Under the pieces are notes generated by a model. It was not told where the DNA came from. It did no database searches and saw only the letters and a list, made by a program, of their open reading frames with translations. Source: Acidobacteriaceae bacterium (GTDB lineage Bacteria > Acidobacteriota > Terriglobia > Terriglobales > Acidobacteriaceae). Taken from it: a stretch of DNA of 14,240 bases. Location of the stretch: NCBI GenBank assembly GCA_003132825.1, contig PKYX01000365.1, positions 7,073 to 21,312 on the forward strand, read 5' to 3'. Below are positions 7,752 through 14,116 of this stretch, one piece after another (the stretch's first letter is position 1; every line of letters begins with the position of its first letter). The position numbers and the translations under genes are program-made.

Positions 7752-8705
7752 TTACATCATCCGGCAGACGATCTCAGAGACGCGCACCAACACGGCCGCG
7801 CATCCCAGCCAGAACAGCGAACGTCCCCCATCGGACCAAATCCACCATGCGAATCTTCGTTTAACCACCAGGCGAACCACCCGAGCCCCGAGATCTCCGC
7901 CGCCAGCGAAAAGTGCGGCCCGGTTTTCGAGTCCGCGTCGCCTGGCAAGAGCCGTCAAGCCTCGAGCATACGCGATGGCATCCCCGCAAGCGTCAACCGC
8001 AATGTCGTCACAGCAATGTTCTCGAGTTCTTCGCACCTCACCGGCTAACCAGGCCGCCGCGGGATGAAACATAACGACCGACTCAAGCACACTCTGCACG
8101 AGATTGATCACGGGATCGTGCCGCGCCACGTGGGCTAGTTCGTGTGCCAGCGTCGCCCGAAGTTGCGCATCGGTCAGACGGCCCGGCAGCTCGCATGGTA
8201 TTACCACGACTGGCCGCCACCAGCCTAGCACCGCCAGGCCGTCCGCGGTCTGGGAGTACAGCACGCGTGGCGGTTGGCTCAAGCCGATCTGCTCTGCCAC
8301 ATGCCGCGCGGCTTCGCTCAGCCCCATGTCCTCCGCCGCGTCCCCCAACCATTGCCGCCGCAGCTTTACGGCTTCGGTCAGGGTGCGAAGGGACATCGCA
8401 CCAGCCACGCAAATCCAGATCAGTGCCGCCCACGTCATCCAATCCAGCAAGCCTTCAGGCGGACCGTTCCCCAGGGCTAGCCCATGATGACGCACCAGGA
8501 TCATCCAGACCTGCCACATGGGAAGAACCAGTGCCACTCCCAGGAAAAAACATGCCAGCGCATGACGCCGCCGCGCATCGGCCCCGCAAAGCAGGCAACA
8601 GGCGCTGTACAGCGCGGCCACCAACATTCCCTGCCAGATGAAGTGGTAAAAGCTCCACCCCAATGGGCTGAACTGATCGGCGACCGCGTGGAACAGAAAC
8701 GTCAT
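7752..8705 (-). CDS. Short BlaR1-like M56 membrane metallopeptidase
   Basis: 317 residues. Hydrophobic segments lie at about 17-40, 48-70 and 88-106, and a last one at 296-310. The zinc-protease domain has HELAH (188-192, ligands H188 and H192, catalytic E189) and REHCCDD (228-234) with E229 as likely third ligand. In BlaR1/MecR1 systems this domain cuts the BlaI/MecI repressor after an extracellular domain senses beta-lactam. Here the protein ends about seven residues after the last membrane helix and has no penicillin-binding sensor domain, so the signal must enter differently. Its ATG overlaps the end of the repressor gene by four bases (8702-8705), so translation is probably coupled. Confidence 0.88.
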   Translation of the reverse strand: MTFLFHAVADQFSPLGWSFYHFIWQGMLVAALYSACCLLCGADARRRHALACFFLGVALVLPMWQVWMILVRHHGLALGNGPPEGLLDWMTWAALIWICVAGAMSLRTLTEAVKLRRQWLGDAAEDMGLSEAARHVAEQIGLSQPPRVLYSQTADGLAVLGWWRPVVVIPCELPGRLTDAQLRATLAHELAHVARHDPVINLVQSVLESVVMFHPAAAWLAGEVRRTREHCCDDIAVDACGDAIAYARGLTALARRRGLENRAALFAGGGDLGARVVRLVVKRRFAWWIWSDGGRSLFWLGCAAVLVRVSEIVCRMM

Positions 8706-9121
8706 CGCCGATCCTTCTCGATGCGGTCCAGCAGATTCTCAACTTCGCGGATTTCTGCGGCCGACGCCTGTTTGACACCCAGCAACTGCAACATGAGCTT
8801 TCTCGTTGAACCGCCAAAGACGCGGTGGAGAAGATCGCGGACCATCTGCCGCTGGGTTTCTTGCTCCGGCAACCGAGGCCGCAGCACCTGCGGCCTGCTT
8901 GCCTCATCGCGATCGATCAATCCCTTGTCGCACATGATCTGTACCAATTTGAGCGCCGTCGTATGCCCGACAGCGGTGCCACGCGCCGTTTCGAGCTCGG
9001 CACGAATATGGCGAACTGTGCTCGCCCCGTCGCGCCAGAGGATTCGCAGAATCGACATCTCGGCGTCGGTGGGTCGCGGCAGATCAGGCTGGTCAGCTTT
9101 TCGTGTCACGCCTCGGACCAT
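8702..9121 (-). CDS. BlaI/MecI-family transcriptional repressor
   Basis: A 139-residue cytosolic winged-helix repressor. PTDAEMSILRILWRDG (17-32) is the typical first helix, VRHIRAELE and VGHTTALKLVQIMCDKGL cover the recognition part, and a helical dimerisation tail follows (about 90-137). Family members bind as dimers to dyads over their own promoter and are inactivated by cleavage by the partner M56 protease. The annotated start is ATG 9121. GTG at 9109 (MTRKADQPDL) would give a more typical N-terminus but has no well-spaced ribosome site. First gene of the minus-strand set with M56 and S41; likely self-regulated through the dyads at 9132-9169. Confidence 0.9.
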   Translation of the reverse strand: MVRGVTRKADQPDLPRPTDAEMSILRILWRDGASTVRHIRAELETARGTAVGHTTALKLVQIMCDKGLIDRDEASRPQVLRPRLPEQETQRQMVRDLLHRVFGGSTRKLMLQLLGVKQASAAEIREVENLLDRIEKDRR

Positions 9122-9127
9122 GAGGAC

Positions 9128-9172
9128 ATTATGACGAAGAACTTCGTCAAGTCAACGAAAATCTTCGTCAAG
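9128..9172 (-). promoter_or_regulatory. Promoter with two repressor-type dyads before the BlaI-like gene
   Basis: On the minus strand TTGACT (9155-9150) and CATAAT (9133-9128) form a sigma70-type pair with a 16-base spacer. The perfect dyad TGACGAAG-AA-CTTCGTCA (9132-9149) fills that spacer. A second imperfect dyad, AACGAAAATCTTCGTC (9154-9169), is centred 21 bp further upstream, two helical turns away, and CTTCGTCAAG occurs in both. Binding would block polymerase, fitting autorepression. The expected transcription start is at or next to the ATG at 9121, so the message may be leaderless. The core differs from the ACA/TGT operator of staphylococcal BlaI/MecI. Site identity is inferred. Confidence 0.65.
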
Positions 9173-9302
9173 AGGGGAAAATCTTTGGTCCACCCGAAGG
9201 TTACAATCATCGCCAGACGTTCTGCCCAGACAAAGTTAGGTATCCTTCCTTCCGGGCGTACGAGTTATTGTTCAGTTTTGGCCGGGATTTGTGCCTGAAT
9301 GA

Positions 9303-9382
9303 CGGGGAATCTCCGGGCCAGAAGTCGGCTTCCGCGGAGATCGCCATTGATTTACTCCAAGGCCGTTTCTGGATAGCTTCCG
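9303..9382. repeat. Palindromic dispersed repeat, copy D
   Basis: Short form. Left arm CCAGAAGTCGGCTTCCG starts at 9318; the centre GGAGATCGCCATTGATTTACTCC lies at 9336-9358 (key arms GGAG and CTCC). The right arm GGCCGTTTCTGG ends at 9372, and AGCTTCCG closes at 9382. It is preceded by GAATGACGGGGAA, also found near copy F and at 13322-13344, so the unit may extend to the left. Confidence 0.78.
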
Positions 9383-9531
9383 TATTGCGATCCGGAGGTG
9401 GCGGACTTCATCCTACACATCGCTCGTTATTTGATCTGTTCGGCAGATCCAAGGGTGGATTGGCAGACGAACGGGGGGACGCCAGGGAGTGTCTTGAGGC
9501 CCGGTTCTCGGAGGTGTTCCAGTGATCCCTG

Positions 9532-9970
9532 TCAACGCCGTGCTCGAAGGCTATCCGCTTGCACTGAGGAGACTCGATTCGCCCGCCGCACGGTTTCAAC
9601 CACCATTTTTTTGTAGCGCTCCCTCGTAACCACATGGTGAGAAGCCAGCATCACCGCCGAGGAAGCAAACAGGGTATCGTCCCAGTGATCCAAGTAAATT
9701 ATGTACACTTGATTTTCGTCGTCCGCGGTATAGCGGAACGGCTCTCCCAGCACCACGATCAGGGGGAAATCCAGCTGAGCCGGGTCGTGAACGTGGAACT
9801 CCTCTCCCACCACCTGGCACGCCTCTCGGAACAGAACTAGCGGCTTAGTGTCAGGAACCGGAAGGTGGGGGGGTCTTGACCGTGATCTGCGCCCAGGCGG
9901 TCGAGTCGCAGACCAGCGCGACACAACTTCCCCAAAGAAATAGCGTCCGGGCTCGGAGGAGAGCGTTAAT
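9532..9970 (-). pseudogene. Small secreted protein of unknown function, split by a frameshift at a seven-base C run
   Basis: Two minus-strand frames complement each other. The upstream frame reads a signal peptide (NALLRARTLFLWG, then ALVCDSTAWAQ) and stops at about 9852 shortly after ITVKTPPPSGS. The next frame carries on with DTKPLVLFREACQVVGEEFH, then PLIVVLGEPFRYTADDENQ and YIIYLDHWDDTLF, to a stop at 9532. Removing one C from the seven-C run (G run at 9867-9873 on the plus strand) joins them into one protein of about 145 residues. The best start position holds ATT (9970-9968), preceded by GGAG at a suitable distance; it may be a mutated ATG or a rare start. Sequencing error, real decay and slippage switching are all possible. 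No family recognised. Confidence 0.55.
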
Positions 9971-10192
9971 GAGATTCTCCGATACGAAGGCGTTTGCCTG
10001 CGCGCAGCAGGGCCAAGAAATATGAAAGTGACGCTGCGGCGACTCGGTTTCAATGGCGCGTTGGAGACACGATGGGGAAATGCAGGGGATGCGCGGCAAG
10101 TGTAGTGGTTTCAATGCATTCGGGAGGTATCCTGTTTTGCAGTTTTGCAGCAGAGTGCTAGACTGACGCCATTCCGCCGGGTTCGGTGCCCG

Positions 10193-10438
10193 ATGCCCGA
10201 GACTGCTCAGCCTCAAGAACGAATCTGCTTTGGTGAGTTCGAGCTGGACATGCGCACGCGGGAACTCCAGAAAAACGGCCAGAGGTTCGATCTGCAGGAG
10301 CAACCGTTCCTGGTTCTGAGGGCATTGCTCGAACGGCCGGGCCAACTGGTCACGAGAGATGAACTCATCAAGCGGTTATGGCCAAGTGACACCTTTGTGG
10401 ATTTCGAACATAGCCTGAATAAGGCAGTAAAGAGGTGA
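10193..10438 (+). pseudogene. Truncated OmpR/CadC-type winged-helix DNA-binding domain
   Basis: 81 codons from ATG 10193. FGEFELDMRTRELQKNG (13-29) is the leading beta-sheet, and FLVLRALLERPGQLVTRDEL (39-58) and RLWPSDTFVDFEHSLNKAVK cover the helices of a trans_reg_C domain. Complete domains continue after SLNKAV with a conserved LREALGD and RGYRF segment. Here TGA follows two codons later, so the last helix and wing are missing, as are the large sensor/TPR parts that usually follow in acidobacterial members. It is divergent from the split secreted gene and ends 33 bases from the LysR gene's 3' end, so a rearrangement there may have cut it. A functional 81-residue product is unlikely. Confidence 0.7.
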
Positions 10439-10471
10439 TCTGGGTTCGGTTTCTGGTCCCGGTCTCTATGG

Positions 10472-11425
10472 CTACGGACCCGATGTCGGGGTAAGGGATC
10501 GATCCGAGAAATATCCTGCAGCAACATCGTTCTTCAGTCGAGGATCACGATCGGTTCCCAGGTATTCGTCGAGAAAGTCCAGCAGCACTTGCACTTTTGG
10601 CGTCAGCCGTGAGGGGCTCGAGAATAGCGCGCAGAGAGTGATCGGCTCCGGGACCCACTGCGGCAGAATCTGCACCAGAGCCTTTCGAACTTCCGGACTT
10701 TTCGCCATCCACAACGGAAGAATGACGATACCAAACCCACCCAGGGCGAGTTTCAGAGCAACCGTCGGATCGCTCGTAACCACTCGAAAGAGAATATCGG
10801 GCGTTACCACCTTTTTGCCCCTGCTCAACTTCCAGGGTCCGGAGCCGACGCAGTTGTGGAGTGAAAGGTCATCCGGGGTCGATAGATCTCCAGCGTCTTT
10901 AAGATAGTTTTGGCTGGCAAAAAGTCCTCGAACCGTCCCTGGATATGGGCGCACGCGCCGCAATGAGTCTTTCGGCGCCCGCAGTTTAAAGAAGACGTCG
11001 ACGTCATCTCGCGGCTCCTGATCCCAACTTGCTGCATAGGGTTCGATCTCAACGCGTAACTCGGGATAGCGTTCCAGAAATTCCTTCAGCAAGGGCGCAA
11101 TAGCGTCGCGCGCCATGGTCACGGGACAAGCTACCTTCAGCAGCCCGCTTGGGCTGGAGCGGTGGCCTTCCAAAACGTCCCGTCCGTGCTGAAGGCTCTC
11201 GAGCGCACGTCTGCACGATTGCAGGTATTCCTTCCCGGCGTCGGTCAGGACGAGGCCTCTGGGACCTCGATGCACCAGCAGAACCGCGAGGTGCTTTTCC
11301 AGTCGAGTCAACGCCCGGCTCACGGTCGAAACAGGACAGGCCATCTCCTTCGCCGCAGCTGTCAGCGTGCCCGCCTGCGCGACCGAGACGAAGGTGCGTA
11401 CGTCGTTGAGATCCAAGTCATTCAT
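10472..11425 (-). CDS. LysR-type transcriptional regulator
   Basis: 317 residues. The N-terminal helix-turn-helix spans about 1-62 (TFVSVAQAGTLTAAAKEM, PVSTVSRALTRLEKHL, TDAGKEYL). The effector-binding part spans about 90-295 (PSGLLKVACPVTMARDAIAP, ALGGFGIVILPLWMA). The VSTVSR recognition helix and the FASQNYLKDAG segment recall the AaeR/DmlR-like subgroup. Start ATG 11425, with GGAG about ten bases before it. The last 25 or so residues after DEYLGTD look unconserved and may be sequence acquired near the junction with the truncated regulator. It is divergent from the NmrA-like gene across 167 bases, the classic arrangement for a LysR protein controlling its neighbour. The inducer is unknown. 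Confidence 0.92.
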   Translation of the reverse strand: MNDLDLNDVRTFVSVAQAGTLTAAAKEMACPVSTVSRALTRLEKHLAVLLVHRGPRGLVLTDAGKEYLQSCRRALESLQHGRDVLEGHRSSPSGLLKVACPVTMARDAIAPLLKEFLERYPELRVEIEPYAASWDQEPRDDVDVFFKLRAPKDSLRRVRPYPGTVRGLFASQNYLKDAGDLSTPDDLSLHNCVGSGPWKLSRGKKVVTPDILFRVVTSDPTVALKLALGGFGIVILPLWMAKSPEVRKALVQILPQWVPEPITLCALFSSPSRLTPKVQVLLDFLDEYLGTDRDPRLKNDVAAGYFSDRSLTPTSGP

Positions 11426-11461
11426 GCAAAGCCACTCCGCAGCGTGTATTCGTTGAGCCTA

Positions 11462-11484
11462 GCAACAGTGTTGCACTGACGCAA
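11462..11484. promoter_or_regulatory. Overlapping dyads in the LysR/NmrA divergent spacer
   Basis: GCAACA-g-TGTTGC (11462-11474) is a perfect six-base-arm dyad. It overlaps TTGC-N6-GCAA (11471-11484). On the minus strand TTGCGT (about 11484) and TAGGCT (about 11461) could form a promoter for the regulator with the dyad in the spacer. This is a candidate LysR-binding site; position and symmetry are the only evidence. Confidence 0.4.
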
Positions 11485-11592
11485 TTCTATCTTGCGCCTA
11501 TCGATCTAGCAGAGTTTGGCAAGAAACATCTATCCATAGACCTGCGCACGGCAGAACGAAACAAACTGGGGGCGCAGAGACAGGGAGGAGCG

Positions 11593-12447
11593 ATGAAGAT
11601 TCTAGTAATTGGGGGCACCGGCAAAGTTGGTGCAGAAGTCGTGAAGGAACTGCAGAAGCGCAAGGCAGACATTCGCCTGCTTGTACGGAAGGACGGCACT
11701 CCGACGCCGCGGGGCGCCGAGGTCGCCAGCGGCGATTTGCTGGATCCGGTTTCCGTAGAGAAGGCAATGCACGGAGTGGACAAGCTCTACCTATTGAACG
11801 CCGTCTCGCCCGATGAACTGACGCAAGGCCTCATCGCCTACGATCTGGCCAAGAAGCTGAGGTTGAAACACATCGTCTATCACTCGGTCTTCCGCGTGGA
11901 ACACTTCAAGGATGTTCCGCACTTTGCCTCCAAGCTCGCGATGGAAAGCGCCATACGGGAGTTTGAAGTTCCCTTCACGATTATTCGCCCAAACTACTTC
12001 ATTCAGAATGATGCCACATTGAAAGACGCCCTCCTGAAGACTGGAATCTACCCCGCGCCGCTGGGCAACGCAGGCATCTCCGTAGTCGACATCCGAGACA
12101 TTGCGGAAGCAACGGCAATCGTTCTGACTTCGGACGAACACGATGGCAACACTTATAACCTTAACGGTCCGGAGGCTCTGAGTGGTCCGATAGCGGCATC
12201 GATCTGGAGCAAATTGCTCGGCAAAGAGATTCGTTACGCGGGTCACGACATGGATGCGTTCGAGGAGCAGATGAGAAATTCAGCACCGTCGTGGTCGGCA
12301 TTCGACATCCGCATGATGTTTCAAGGGTATCTCGAACGTGGTTTCGTCGCTGAGACGGGAGATGTCGAGAAGTTGACGAAACTCTTGGGGCACGCTCCGC
12401 GCCGCTACGAGGATTTTGCCGCGGAGACCGCTGCGCTTTGGAAGTAA
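11593..12447 (+). CDS. NmrA-like NAD(P)-binding (atypical SDR) protein
   Basis: 284 residues. The N-terminal nucleotide-binding motif is ILVIGGTGKVG (G7, G10, G13), followed by DIRLLVRKDGTP and GDLLDPVSVEKAMHGVDKLY. Then come HIVYHSVFRV, TIIRPNYFIQN and VVDIRDIAEATAIVLTS, all typical of NmrA/HSCARG-like members of the atypical short-chain dehydrogenase group. Such proteins act as quinone or small-molecule reductases or as redox sensors; the classic YxxxK pair is not evident. Length is normal. GGGAGGAG seven bases before ATG 11593 is a strong ribosome site. It is divergent from the LysR gene and followed after 44 bases by a cupin gene on the same strand, so it is probably the first gene of a LysR-controlled operon. 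Substrate unknown. Confidence 0.87.
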   Translation: MKILVIGGTGKVGAEVVKELQKRKADIRLLVRKDGTPTPRGAEVASGDLLDPVSVEKAMHGVDKLYLLNAVSPDELTQGLIAYDLAKKLRLKHIVYHSVFRVEHFKDVPHFASKLAMESAIREFEVPFTIIRPNYFIQNDATLKDALLKTGIYPAPLGNAGISVVDIRDIAEATAIVLTSDEHDGNTYNLNGPEALSGPIAASIWSKLLGKEIRYAGHDMDAFEEQMRNSAPSWSAFDIRMMFQGYLERGFVAETGDVEKLTKLLGHAPRRYEDFAAETAALWK

Positions 12448-12491
12448 TGAATCGCGTCAGTGACTCAAAACAAGACCTTGAGGAGAACAAA

Positions 12492-13013
12492 ATGTCATCC
12501 GCTCAGCCGACAATTCCGCCGGACGATCCCAAACGCAGCCTCACCCTTGATCAACTCGAAAACCTGCCTCACATCGGGCTGGTCGGCGATACCTACACCA
12601 TTACCGTGACCGGCGAGCAGACTGCCGGACGCTTCTGCGTTATCGACATGCACATCCCGCCCGGCGGCGGTCCGCCACCGCACCGGCATGACTTCGAGGA
12701 GACCTTTATCCTCCTCGAAGGCCAGATGGAAGCCACCTTCCGTGGCCAGAATTCGACCGTCCGCGCCGGCGAAACCCTGAACATTCCTGCCAACGCTCCT
12801 CATCAGTTTCACAACGCTTCTGGTGAGGCCGTACGCATGCTCTGTATTTGCTCTCCTGCCGGGCAGGAGAAATTCTTCTTGGAGGTTGGAGTTCCGGTCG
12901 CCACTCGTATCACACCTCCGCCCAAGCTCTCTGAAAAGGATCAGGCTGCATTCATCGAGAAAGTAAAAGCGGTCGCCCCCAAGTACCGCACCGAACTGCT
13001 AAGAGAGGCGTAG
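12492..13013 (+). CDS. Cupin-domain protein
   Basis: 173 residues. Cupin motif 1 is PPPHRHDFEETFILLEG (H64, H66, E70) and motif 2 is AGETLNIPANAPHQFHN (H104), giving a complete 3-His/1-Glu metal site in a single beta-barrel. ATG 12492 is chosen because AGGAG lies at 12481-12485; the frame is open back to 12438 but overlaps the previous gene's end. Its tail KLSEKDQAAFIEKVKAVAPK is helical. Possible roles are dioxygenase, isomerase or sensor. It lies 44 bases after the NmrA-like gene, suggesting a shared transcript and perhaps a shared small-molecule substrate. Confidence 0.88.
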   Translation: MSSAQPTIPPDDPKRSLTLDQLENLPHIGLVGDTYTITVTGEQTAGRFCVIDMHIPPGGGPPPHRHDFEETFILLEGQMEATFRGQNSTVRAGETLNIPANAPHQFHNASGEAVRMLCICSPAGQEKFFLEVGVPVATRITPPPKLSEKDQAAFIEKVKAVAPKYRTELLREA

Positions 13014-13015
13014 AC

Positions 13016-13029
13016 CGGCCGAGAGGCCG
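13016..13029 (+). terminator. Weak hairpin after the cupin gene
   Basis: CGGCC-gaga-GGCCG begins three bases after the stop codon. The stem is short (five pairs, all G-C) with a GNRA-like loop. No T run follows, only TCTCATCTC, so intrinsic termination is doubtful. Confidence 0.25.
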
Positions 13030-13061
13030 TCTCATCTCGAAGGGCATAATTTCGGCCAGAC

Positions 13062-13151
13062 AGCGTGAAGTTGTCCAGAAGTCCTCTTCGAGGACATCTA
13101 TCGAAAACAGGTCAGTCACAAAAGGACGCGGAGGGAGCGATCTCCTCGAAG
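13062..13151. repeat. Palindromic dispersed repeat, long form, truncated copy E
   Basis: From CCAGAAGTCCTCTTCGAGGA (13075) through CTCCTCGAAG (13151) it matches copy C at 75 of 77 positions. The right outer arm CCCGTTTCTGG is missing and the sequence changes directly into kinase-gene remnant. The left end (GTGAAGTTGT) is a degenerate version of CGGAAGTTATTCCGGG. On the minus strand it reads VTDLFSIDVLEEDFW, nearly the same as copy C. Confidence 0.75.
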
Positions 13152-13154
13152 AGA

Positions 13155-13266
13155 GACGCTGCCAGGAGCCGCGCCGCCTACGAGACCCTGATGCAAAATG
13201 GAAGAATGCCGATCTGGACCTCCCCATTTTGAAGCAAGCCAAGGCCGAGTTCGCGAGCTGCAATAG
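13155..13266 (+). pseudogene. Remnant of a serine/threonine kinase-TPR protein C-terminus
   Basis: One frame reads DAARSRAAYETLMQN (from 13155). The next, from 13199, reads WKNADLDLPILKQAKAEFA, and a further one-base shift gives LQ and the stop TAG (13264-13266). Together they resemble the familiar ending of acidobacterial kinase/TPR proteins (AYQDFLxLWKDADPDIPIL, then KQAKAEYAKLQ and stop). Two apparent single-base deletions and the missing upstream part mark it as a pseudogene fragment. It begins immediately after truncated repeat copy E. The match rests on recall of the family ending, not on an alignment. Confidence 0.55.
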
Positions 13267-13321
13267 TCAACTGACGCCATTCAGGCGATACCGGTCATCA
13301 ACGGAAATGAATGGGTTCGAA

Positions 13322-13344
13322 TTCCGGTTGGATGACGGGGAACC
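13322..13344. repeat. Solo fragment of the repeat's left flank
   Basis: These 23 bases (key part GGTTGGATGACGGGGAACC) match 14000-14022, just left of repeat copy F, at 20 positions. A shorter match, ATGACGGGGAA, precedes copy D. It may be an end fragment of a longer version of the element. Confidence 0.4.
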
Positions 13345-13466
13345 CTTCCGTAATCCGGTAAGGTAAGGTTTGCCGACCAACCGGACACAATCCGGCCAGC
13401 CGGTCTCAGACTCCTTCCTCGACCGAAGGGAAGAAATGTGGGATAACTTCATTCAAAGGGGGGCTT

Positions 13467-13943
13467 ATGCATCAGCGTACGAGCCGAGTCAATGCTTCGG
13501 AAGAGACCATCAAGATTGGTCCGCTAGGGATCCGATTCCTCCTCACCGGCGATGATTCCAGCGGAACCGTCTCGGTGTTCGAGGTTCTCGTCCCGGTCGG
13601 GCAGAAGCTGGCGGCGCCGGCCCACAAGAACGATGCTTACGAGGAGATCCTCTACGGCATCGAGGGCGTCCTTACCTGGACGGTTGACGGCACGCCCATC
13701 GAGGTTGGTCCCGGGCAGGCGCTGTGCATCCCCCGAGGCGCGGTGCACCGCTTCGATAATCTCGGCAACGAGGATGTGAAACAGCTCGCCGTCATATCCC
13801 CAGCGATAATGGGCCCCGCGTACTTCCGAGAAGCCGCCGAAGTAATCGACGACGCCGCCGGCGGCCCGCCCGATCGTGCGAAAATGATGGACGTCTTCCG
13901 CCGTCATGGCATGACGCTGGCCGCGCCTCCGCCTGTTAAGTAG
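13467..13943 (+). CDS. Second cupin-domain protein
   Basis: 158 residues from ATG 13467, preceded by AAAGGGGGGCTT, an adequate ribosome site. Motif 1 is PAHKNDAYEEILYGIEG (H53, N55, E59/E60) and motif 2 is GPGQALCIPRGAVHRFDN (H94). The second histidine of the usual HxH is Asn55, so the metal site is altered or uses fewer histidines. It is a quercetinase/pirin-distant single-barrel cupin with a helical tail (PDRAKMMDVFRRHGM). It is clearly different in sequence from the first cupin. It is separated from it by 453 bases of repeat and pseudogene debris, so probably transcribed alone. Function unknown. Confidence 0.85.
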   Translation: MHQRTSRVNASEETIKIGPLGIRFLLTGDDSSGTVSVFEVLVPVGQKLAAPAHKNDAYEEILYGIEGVLTWTVDGTPIEVGPGQALCIPRGAVHRFDNLGNEDVKQLAVISPAIMGPAYFREAAEVIDDAAGGPPDRAKMMDVFRRHGMTLAAPPPVK

Positions 13944-14020
13944 CGGCCGGCTGGTATGGTTTCGCCCCGCCGCCTGTCACTAACGGTTCAGCACGCGGAT
14001 TTCGGTTGGATGACGAGCAA

Positions 14021-14116
14021 CCTGGAAGTTATGCCCAGGACGGACTCTCAACGACGCTGGCCGGAAGTCGGCTTGTGGGAGATCTCCCGGAAGCCCGTTT
14101 CTGGATAGTTAGTTCC
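14021..14116. repeat. Palindromic dispersed repeat, copy F
   Basis: Left outer part CTGGAAGTTATGCCCAGG (14022-14039), an extra segment of about 20 bases, then CCGGAAGTCGGC. A perfect 12-base palindrome GGGAGATCTCCC (14077-14088) replaces the usual looped tip, followed by AAGCCCGTTTCTGGATAG. The right end is fused to the kinase fragment at about 14110. Confidence 0.7.

Larger units (their letters stand above)
9122..9531. other. Intergenic region between the BlaI-like gene and the split small gene
   Basis: It holds the operator/promoter cluster (9128-9172) and palindromic repeat copy D (9303-9382). Short frames across 9268-9525 only translate the repeat and its flanks and have no recognisable content. 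Nothing else was supported. Confidence 0.55.
13014..13466. other. Intergenic debris region between the two cupin genes
   Basis: These 453 bases hold, in order, a weak hairpin, the truncated long-form repeat copy E, a decayed kinase/TPR C-terminal tail (13155-13266), and a 23-base fragment (13322-13344) shared with the left flank of repeat copy F. No intact gene was seen. A GGGGGG ribosome site for the second cupin lies at its end. Confidence 0.6.

Noticed and set aside
9268..9525. Plus-strand open frame of 85 codons
   Set aside because: It begins with a weak start, runs through repeat copy D and has no recognisable domain or good ribosome site.
9851..10345. Minus-strand frame of 164 codons taken as a full gene
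   Set aside because: Its first two thirds are antisense to the winged-helix fragment. Only the last part, a signal peptide, is meaningful, and it belongs to the split secreted gene.
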